Of a stretch of DNA of 36,521 nucleotides, positions 31,027 to 36,521 are shown piece after piece (the stretch's first letter is position 1; every line of letters begins with the position of its first letter). The DNA is from Pelagophyceae sp. CCMP2097 (lineage: Eukaryota > Sar > Pelagophyceae), in assembly GCA_026770575.1 (NCBI GenBank), contig MU657194.1:147849-184369 (forward strand), read 5' to 3'. The translations under genes were made by a program, and so were the position numbers. The notes under the pieces were generated by a model, which was given only the letters and a program-made list of their open reading frames with translations, had not been told where the DNA came from and searched no databases.

Positions 31027-31964
31027 ATGACGACGCGAAGCCCCGCGTCTTCGGCGGCCGCTGCGGCGGCCGCGGCTGCAGTCGCGCCGGCCAGCACCGC
31101 TCAAGCGGCGGGGGCGACGGCGCGGGCGACTACCGGGGCCGACGCGCCCGTCGGCGCCCCGGGCGCCGCGGCGACCGGCGACGCGTCCATCAACGCCGCG
31201 CGCTCGGCCCTCGCACCGGCGGCGGCTATGTCGCTCGCCAACCGACTCGCAGCGGCGGCGCCGCGCGCGGCGGGCGGCGGCGTCCTCGCTCTGCAGGACG
31301 CGGGTGGCGCGGACACGGGGGCCGCGGCGCCGCGGGTGTTTTTCCCTCGACGCGCCACCGTCAACTCACTCGAGGTGACGTCTACGGCATACGAGGCCGC
31401 GCTCGCGGGCCCCAGGGTCCTCACCTTCGACGGCAACGAGTACGACGTCATCGAGCCCTCCCACGGGCGGCCAATCTTTTACCTCCTCGGCGCGCGCGAG
31501 CTGTTTTTCGGCCGCGCGCCAATCTCGGCGGACGCACTTAACGACGCGGACAAGGTGACGTGCATGCTCTCGACCGGCGAGTTCGCTGAGGCTGCGCGGG
31601 ACTTCCCTTGCGCCGAAAACGTTCAATCATCGACGTCTTGGTGGCTTTACCAGACCTCGAAGTCCAGATCGCGTACACCGAGGCCATCACGGCCCAGGAT
31701 CCGTTTCCCCAGGGCTCGGTGGACATGCTCGCGCAGAACATTGGCATTATTACGCTATCCCGCTCGATTTCGGCGGAGAACTTTGGCTCGGTGGGCTCGG
31801 CCGGCGAGCTTGCCGCGCGCGCTTATGCCATGCTTCGAGTTTCTCGGTTCATGTTCTTCGCCGAAGTTTGCACCAGATCTGGATGGATAGACAAACACCC
31901 CCGTAGTACTACCTTTAAAAAACGCGCGCGGCCGCGCCTCAAAGGGAGGCCCAGGGGCGCCTGA
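31027..31964 (+). CDS. Ala-rich protein of unknown function
   Basis: ATG 31027 opens a frame whose first 90 residues are Ala/Thr/Gly-rich and disordered. They are followed by an ordered part: VFFPRRATVNSLEVTSTAYE, RVLTFDGNEYDVIEPSHGR, FYLLGARELFFGRAPISADA, and then in another frame AYTEAITAQDPFPQGSVDM and LAQNIGIITLSRSISAENFG. I join them with a 47-nt intron, 31621-31667 (GTTCAA...CCAG), which fits phase 0 and gives 296 aa. A single missing base near 31610 would also join the frames. No family is recognised. The fold is mixed alpha/beta and there are no signal or membrane segments. The stop lies 13 bp before the next ATG. The C-terminal tail after the last motif is basic low complexity and may not be real. 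Confidence 0.45.
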
Positions 31965-31977
31965 CATCCTCGGCACG

Positions 31978-33294
31978 ATGGACGACCCGCCTGCTGCCGC
32001 CCCGAAGCCCTGCTGCGTCTGCGCCGCGCCGAACGGCAAGCACTGCACCAAGTGCAAATCACGCCACTACTGCTCGAAAAAGTGCCAGCTCGTAGACTGG
32101 AAGGAGGGTGGGCACAAGGAGCAGTGCAAGCAACTCGCCGCCAAGTTCCAGGACCGGCTCCTCGACGAGCTCATGCCGCTGAAACTGAAGATCAAGGAGG
32201 AGGCGCCCATTGTCGTGGACGTCGCGCCGGCAGCTGGTTTGAAGGCGGCGCCGCGCTTATCGGCTGTTCGGACGCAAACGACGGCTGTGATTAAGGCCAG
32301 CGCGACGAACGACGACACGCCAGGCTGCGGCGGCACGTGCGCCATCTGCCTCGACCTGCTTCCGATCGGAGACAAAACAACAACGTTCTACGAGTGCTGC
32401 TGCAAGAGTATTTGCACGGACTGCGCCAACAAGTGCCGGCAGTACGACGACCGGTGCCCGCTCTGCCGGATGCTGCCCTCCAAGTCGACTGCCGAGGGGC
32501 TGCGCCGGCTGCAGAAGCACGCGGACGAGGGGCACGCCAAGGCACAGATGCATCCCGGCAACGAGTACCAAGCTGGTGGCTCGCGCCTCAAGAAGAGCTT
32601 GAAGCGAGCGGGCGAGCTGTTCGAGCGCGCTGCGGAGCAGGGATACGCACCAGCTCAGAATATGTTGGGATGTCGTTAGTTTGGCGACCGAGGTGTCAAG
32701 ATCCACTACAAGACTTCCGCGCAGTGGTACCGGCGTGCAGCCGAGCAAGGACTTCCTGCAGCGCAGTCCAATCTCGGCTCGATGTTCGCCGACGGCCTAG
32801 GCGTGGCGCAGTCGTATGCAGAAGCCGTGCGATGGTTCCGCCTCGCCGCGGCGCAGGGCGATCCGGAGGCGCTCTGCAACCTCGCCACATGTCATGCTAA
32901 CGGCCGCGGCATGCCGGAGGATCTCCACGAGGCGCTGCTCTACAAGCGCGCCGCGGCCAAGGGGCACGCCGGCGCTGCGGTGAGGGTCGAAGAGCTCGAG
33001 GCGCGGCTCGCGGCGCGCTCCGTACCCAGGTTAGAAGGTGACCGTCGAGCCCTTTTAAATCCAAGGGCCTTTTCACAAGCCCGCAGAGTCCGCGCCGGAG
33101 TTGGGACCCCGCGGCGCAAATCGGCTCGCACGGGAGGGACAAGGACTGGGTTATATACAAATCAGTGCGTTTGGGCACTGCGGACCTGCGACAGGCTGGT
33201 CATTGCTCGTCGGCGGCCTCGGGCGGCGTGCCGTCGAAGTAGAGACCCTCGTTCCAGGGCACGCTCTGCTTCGGCGTCTCGGGGGCGGTGTTGA
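31978..33294 (+). pseudogene. MYND-RING-Sel1-repeat protein gene with an in-frame TAG
   Basis: From ATG 31978: a MYND zinc finger (CCVCAAPNGKHCTKCKSRHY, CSKKCQLVDWKEGGHKEQC), then a RING-like finger (CAICLDLLP, YECCCKSICTDC, CPLCR), then Sel1-like repeats (GELFERAAEQGYAPAQNMLG, YRRAAEQGLPAAQSNLG, WFRLAAAQGDPEAL). The combination suggests a ubiquitin-ligase-like scaffold. The frame is interrupted by a TAG at 32677-32679 in the repeat LGxxYxxGxGV, exactly where the conserved Tyr should be, and continues in the same frame with good repeats. A truncated 233-aa product would keep both fingers. No splice pair removes the stop. After about 33030 the frame is low complexity and runs antisense into the Mpv17-like gene, so the true end is probably near 33030-33200. 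Confidence 0.7.
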
Positions 33295-34540
33295 CCGTTG
33301 TCGAGAGAATTGCGACCCAGATGACTTCCATGCAGTCGATCCAGAGGATCTTGAAGTCGACTGGGATGAGAGGCGAGTAGGAGAGGAGGTGCACGGCCGG
33401 CCAAAACCGCCACGACGACACGAGCGCCGGCGCCAGCGTCTGCCGCGCGCGCGCCAAAGAGTCGGTCAGCGACTTGTCCGAAAGCACGCCGTCGATGACG
33501 GCGTAGACGACGTTGATGACTGCAGAAAAGACGGTCTGGTCGAGCAGGATCTTCGCCCCCCGAGCCGCGAGCTCGCCGTTCGATTGCTCGAGCCTATAGG
33601 GCGAATGGACCACTTGTAAGTCCTTTCCAAGCAAGGAGTTGCTCAGCAAGGAGTTGCTCACGCCGCGAACTGCGGGCCCTCCATCACAAGCACGATCCAG
33701 AAGTGCAGCATCGGGCCTGCGGCGGAGCGTCCGGCGAGGACGGCTGATTCGCCGAGCGTCCGACGGATCCGGTGTCACGTTCCCCTGAGTGGTTCGTACC
33801 GTGGAGGAAAAACCCGAGCGCGGCGTTGCGCGCGCACCGCGGCAGGTCCAAAAGGCGCGCGGACCGGCGGCCCTCGACGACTTGGGCCGCGAGGTCGCCG
33901 AGGAAGTACGACACGCTGCTTGTCGCCGCCATGGTCAGCAGCGGCGCCGCGCGCGCGGCGCCGCCGTAGGATCCAAGAAAGTCCTTCGGCAGCCGCCCGA
34001 GCAGCGCCACGCCCTCGGCCTTCCAGCCCTCGATGCCGTAGTGCTACGTTTCCGGTGTTTGAATCAAACCGGCGTTGGACAATGGCGGGCCGGCGCAAAG
34101 GCGCACCTGCATGGCCTCGATGGCGACGACGTCAGTGTACAGCAGCGCCACCAGCGCCGACCCGAAGACGACGGCGAGGACGAGGCCGTTGTACTCGGCG
34201 TTGGCCACTTCAAAGCGCACCTAAATGCCGCGTCGACACCGCTGCGCCGGCTCTAGGGACGCACGTCGTCGTAGATGGACTGGACCTCCGACCGTTCCTT
34301 GTACAACACATTCTTCCGCGTCTGCAGCAGCCCGATCTGCGCGTCCAAGTCCTGTATTTCAAGCTCCTTGGCCTCGACGGCGAGGCGCTTCAAAGCGCGC
34401 TGTTCCGCGCGGTCCTCGGAAGCGTCGACGGGTGCCGCGGGCCGCTTCGCGCCGTTTCCCGGCGCCCGCGGCCCGCCGCGCCGGACGACGAGCGCCGCGG
34501 CCGCGTGGAATAGGCACGCCGACGCGAAGAGGACCCGCAT
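33200..34540 (-). CDS. Mpv17/PMP22 family membrane protein with N-terminal extension
   Basis: Five exons: 34540-34265, 34220-34107, 34043-33800, 33716-33662 and 33593-33200, 360 aa. Introns are 44, 63, 83 and 68 nt (GTGCGT...TTAG, GTGCGC...GTAG, GTACGA...GCAG, GTGAGC...ATAG). The C-terminal 200 residues are Mpv17/PMP22: LTMAATSSVSYFLGDLAAQ, ALGFFLHGPMLHFWIVLVM, AKILLDQTVFSAVINVVY, and the signature WRFWPAVHLLSYSPLIPVDF. These four-helix channel-like proteins sit in inner mitochondrial, peroxisomal or plastid membranes. Uniquely long N-terminus: signal-like MRVLFASACLFHAAAALVV, a charged coiled coil (EQRALKRLAVEAKELEIQDL), then an extra membrane helix (GLVLAVVFGSALVALLYTDV). Head to head with the dioxygenase gene (143 bp). 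The 3' end overlaps the MYND-RING-Sel1 frame on the other strand. Confidence 0.88.
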
Positions 34541-34683
34541 TCCGCCACGCCGAGTCGGGACTGACGACGTGGACGATTTGATCTTGAATCGTTCTCGCTA
34601 AAATGATCTTTCTGAACTGTCACTGTTTAGCGACTCTTAAGAACCTTCCTCTCGGCGGGGCGGCCCCGTGGGGCCCGCGCACG
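34541..34683. promoter_or_regulatory. 143-bp divergent promoter between Mpv17-like and dioxygenase genes
   Basis: Both chosen ATGs lie at the edges. An in-frame ATG at 34603 would extend the dioxygenase by 27 residues and leave only 62 bp, so I prefer 34684, which gives a clean signal-peptide-like start. The region around 34570-34640 is AT-richer than its surroundings. Confidence 0.4.
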
Positions 34684-36089
34684 ATGCACCGGTCCATGCT
34701 GTCTCTCCTGGCGGTGGCCGTGGCGGCGAGCCCGGAGATCCACGTGATTGATATCTCTCGCATCGTTGCCGGTCGCGGTTCGGCCGAGGACCTGGACTTG
34801 CTCCGCGAGAGCTGCTTGTCGCCCGGGTTCTTCCACATCACGCACCACGGCATCCCCGAGCAAGTCACGCGCGACTTCGACGACGTGATGCGATCGTTCT
34901 TCGCACTGCCCCAGCCGGAAAAGGACGCGCTCCGGCGGACGCGCGACAACGCCTATGGCAAGTGCCCGCCAATCGATGACGCCGGCCCTTCGCATCGAGC
35001 GCGGCGACGTGACCGCGCGCAGGCTACGCGGACGACGAGCTGACGAAGACGACGCGCGACTGCAAGGAGGTCTTCGACTACGGTGCGGCATCTTTTCCCT
35101 CTGCTGCTTCCCCTCAAGGCGCTATTAGGCCACATGCCTGCGGGCCGCGGCGTGGCGGCGGACGATGCGGCGAACTGTGTTCTGGACGGCCACAACCAGC
35201 TGCCTTCGAGCCTGCCCGGTTTCCACGCGGCAATCGGCGCGTATTACGATGCTTGTTCAACAGTCGCCGGGGCGCTACTCCGCGCCGTGGCGGCGTCGCT
35301 GGGCCTCGCCGACGGCACCTTTGACGACGCCTTTGGTGCGGAGCACACGTCTTTTTTGCGCATGAACCGCTACCCGCTCGTCGCGGGCGAGGGCAGGACG
35401 CGCTTCGACGATAATACGGTCAACCTCGACCAGCTCGGGCCTGCCGCCGCAAACGCCACGCTCGGTGTCAACCGCCACACCGACGCCGGCGGCTTCACGT
35501 CAGTATATACGTTTGGCTGGATTCGCCTCCGCCTGGCGCGACACGAACCACCTCGACACGCGCGATATAGGCTGCTGCGCCAGGACGACGCCGTTTCTTC
35601 GCTCCAGGTCAACGTCAACTTCCACGACGCGGCATCGCCGCCGCAATGGATCGACGCGAGTCTCTTTTGCGAGGACCTGCTCCTTCTCTCAAGGATAGAT
35701 CACGCTCCTAGGTCTCCCCGGTGCCCGGCGCTTTGACGGTCAACGTCGGCGACATGCTCCAGGTCCTCAGCAACGGCCGCTACAAGGCGCCCGAGCACCG
35801 CGTCCTGGCTTCGGCGATCCGCGAGCGCTACTCCGCGCCCTTCTTCTACAACCCATCGTTCAAGGTGCGATTCCCGGGGCCCGCCACCCTCCGCGGGCCG
35901 CCCCGCGACACGCGGGCGCAGGCGATCATCGCGCCGCGGCCGCCGCTGGAGTCGTGCGCGAGCTACGGACCCCCGTTCACCTGGCACCATTTCCGCAGCA
36001 ACCGCTTCCTCGGCGACTTCGAGAACACGGGCAAACCCGACATCCAGATCGAGGACTACCGCCTCGCGGCCTGCGGCAACGAGCTCTAG
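34684..36089 (+). CDS. 2-oxoglutarate/Fe(II)-dependent dioxygenase (isopenicillin-N-synthase-like)
   Basis: Exons 34684-34957, 35023-35082, 35129-35498, 35571-35655 and 35712-36089, 388 aa. The N-terminal DIOX_N part has SPGFFHITHHGIPEQ and, after splicing, NAYGYADDELTKTTRDCKEV and FDYG. The catalytic part has the iron ligands H228 and D230 (NRHTDAGGFTLLRQDDA), H292 (APEHRVLAS), and the 2-oxoglutarate Arg302 in RYSAPFFYNPS. All key residues are present, so the enzyme should be active; the substrate is unknown. MHRSMLSLLAVAVAASPE could be a signal peptide, suggesting a secretory or plastid route. Two of four introns are GC-AG: 34958-35022 (GCAAGT...GCAG) and 35656-35711 (GCGAGT...CTAG). The others start GTGCGG and GTCAGT. 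Frame and phase agree at every junction. Confidence 0.9.
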
Positions 36090-36369
36090 GCTGCAAATGG
36101 AGACGAGGGGCCGTAAATAACATCGCCCCGAGGTATACGAAGGCCTGCATATTCGAAGCTTCGCACTTCGAGGGCCTCTCGAGGGCGACTGCGAGCGGCG
36201 TTGCCGGCGCCACTTGCTTGCGGAGGCTTCTCAGAAAGCCTGAGGCGTCTCCGGAGCTCCAAATTTGTATGAGACAAATGCACATTAGTCGGCGTTGGTC
36301 GCACATCAAATCCGGAGGAGCTCAATAGTGTCTATCGCAAAAAACTTGGACCACATTAGTTACCCGGCT
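36090..36369. other. 3' flank of the dioxygenase gene
   Basis: No gene seen. Open frames are short, lack convincing starts and resemble nothing known. A+T content rises after about 36290. Confidence 0.35.
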
Positions 36370-36521
36370 GTTCACATGAGGATGCCTCGTCGAACGGGGG
36401 TTCATATAAGTGGGGAGCCTGTCCACATTGGGGGTGCACGTGTCCACATTTGTCGCGAGCGTGTCCACGTCAGTGGGTGTCCGTGGCACCACATCAGCGC
36501 GTCCTTCCCTGCTCTCACAGA
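36370..36521. repeat. Degenerate minisatellite, unit GT(T/C)CAYAT, period about 21 bp
   Basis: GTCCACAT-like words start at 36421, 36442 and 36463, exactly 21 bp apart. Diverged relatives occur at 36370 (GTTCACAT), 36400 (GTTCATAT) and about 36483 (GTGGCACCACAT). A further CCACATT occurs at 36351. The array runs off the window end, so its full size is unknown. Confidence 0.55.

Noticed and set aside
1..36521. CRISPR arrays, insertion sequences, rRNA or tRNA genes, transposase or reverse-transcriptase genes
   Set aside because: None seen on either strand; the DNA is eukaryotic nuclear with spliceosomal introns.

Overview
This is nuclear DNA of a unicellular eukaryote: GC-rich, very gene-dense, and full of short spliceosomal introns (about 43-183 nt). 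The gene set combines a motile-cilium assembly factor (CFAP300), an organellar release factor RF1, proteins with bipartite (plastid-like) leaders, EMC10, a mitochondrial carrier, TsaE and a large beta-helix/multi-TM protein of a kind common in heterokont algae. A pelagophyte or similar stramenopile alga is the best guess. That is inference; no taxonomic marker is present. All gene models were spliced by hand from reading frame, splice phase and family resemblance.

Layout. 1-4018: SCCPDH-like oxidoreductase (+), tricarboxylate-type mitochondrial carrier (-), small unknown protein (-). 4800-10705: leucine-rich-repeat protein (-), RanBP2-type zinc finger (-), and head to head with it a PP2A B'' regulatory subunit (+). 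11044-16418: broken BTB-kelch gene (-), DUF427 protein (+), truncated AMP-binding protein (-), EMC10 (-), acidic unknown protein (+). 16457-26045: TsaE (-), a 2082-aa receptor-like protein (+), a TPR protein with a lumenal-type leader (-). 26331-30617: CFAP300 (-), 72-aa protein (-), organellar RF1 (+), UBP zinc finger (-). 31027-36089: Ala-rich unknown (+), MYND-RING-Sel1 gene with an in-frame stop (+), Mpv17/PMP22 protein (-), 2-oxoglutarate/Fe(II) dioxygenase (+). The window ends in a degenerate tandem repeat.

Genes mostly alternate head to head (gaps 143-713 bp) and tail to tail (gaps 7-338 bp), so shared promoters and abutting 3' ends are the rule. The genes do not form a pathway; they are ordinary housekeeping genes plus a few lineage-type genes. 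The most distinctive signals are the receptor-like protein, the splice-site usage (many GTGCG donors, mostly TAG acceptors, several GC-AG introns), a tandem duplication that copies a splice acceptor in the RF1 gene, and a cluster of broken or truncated genes among otherwise intact ones.
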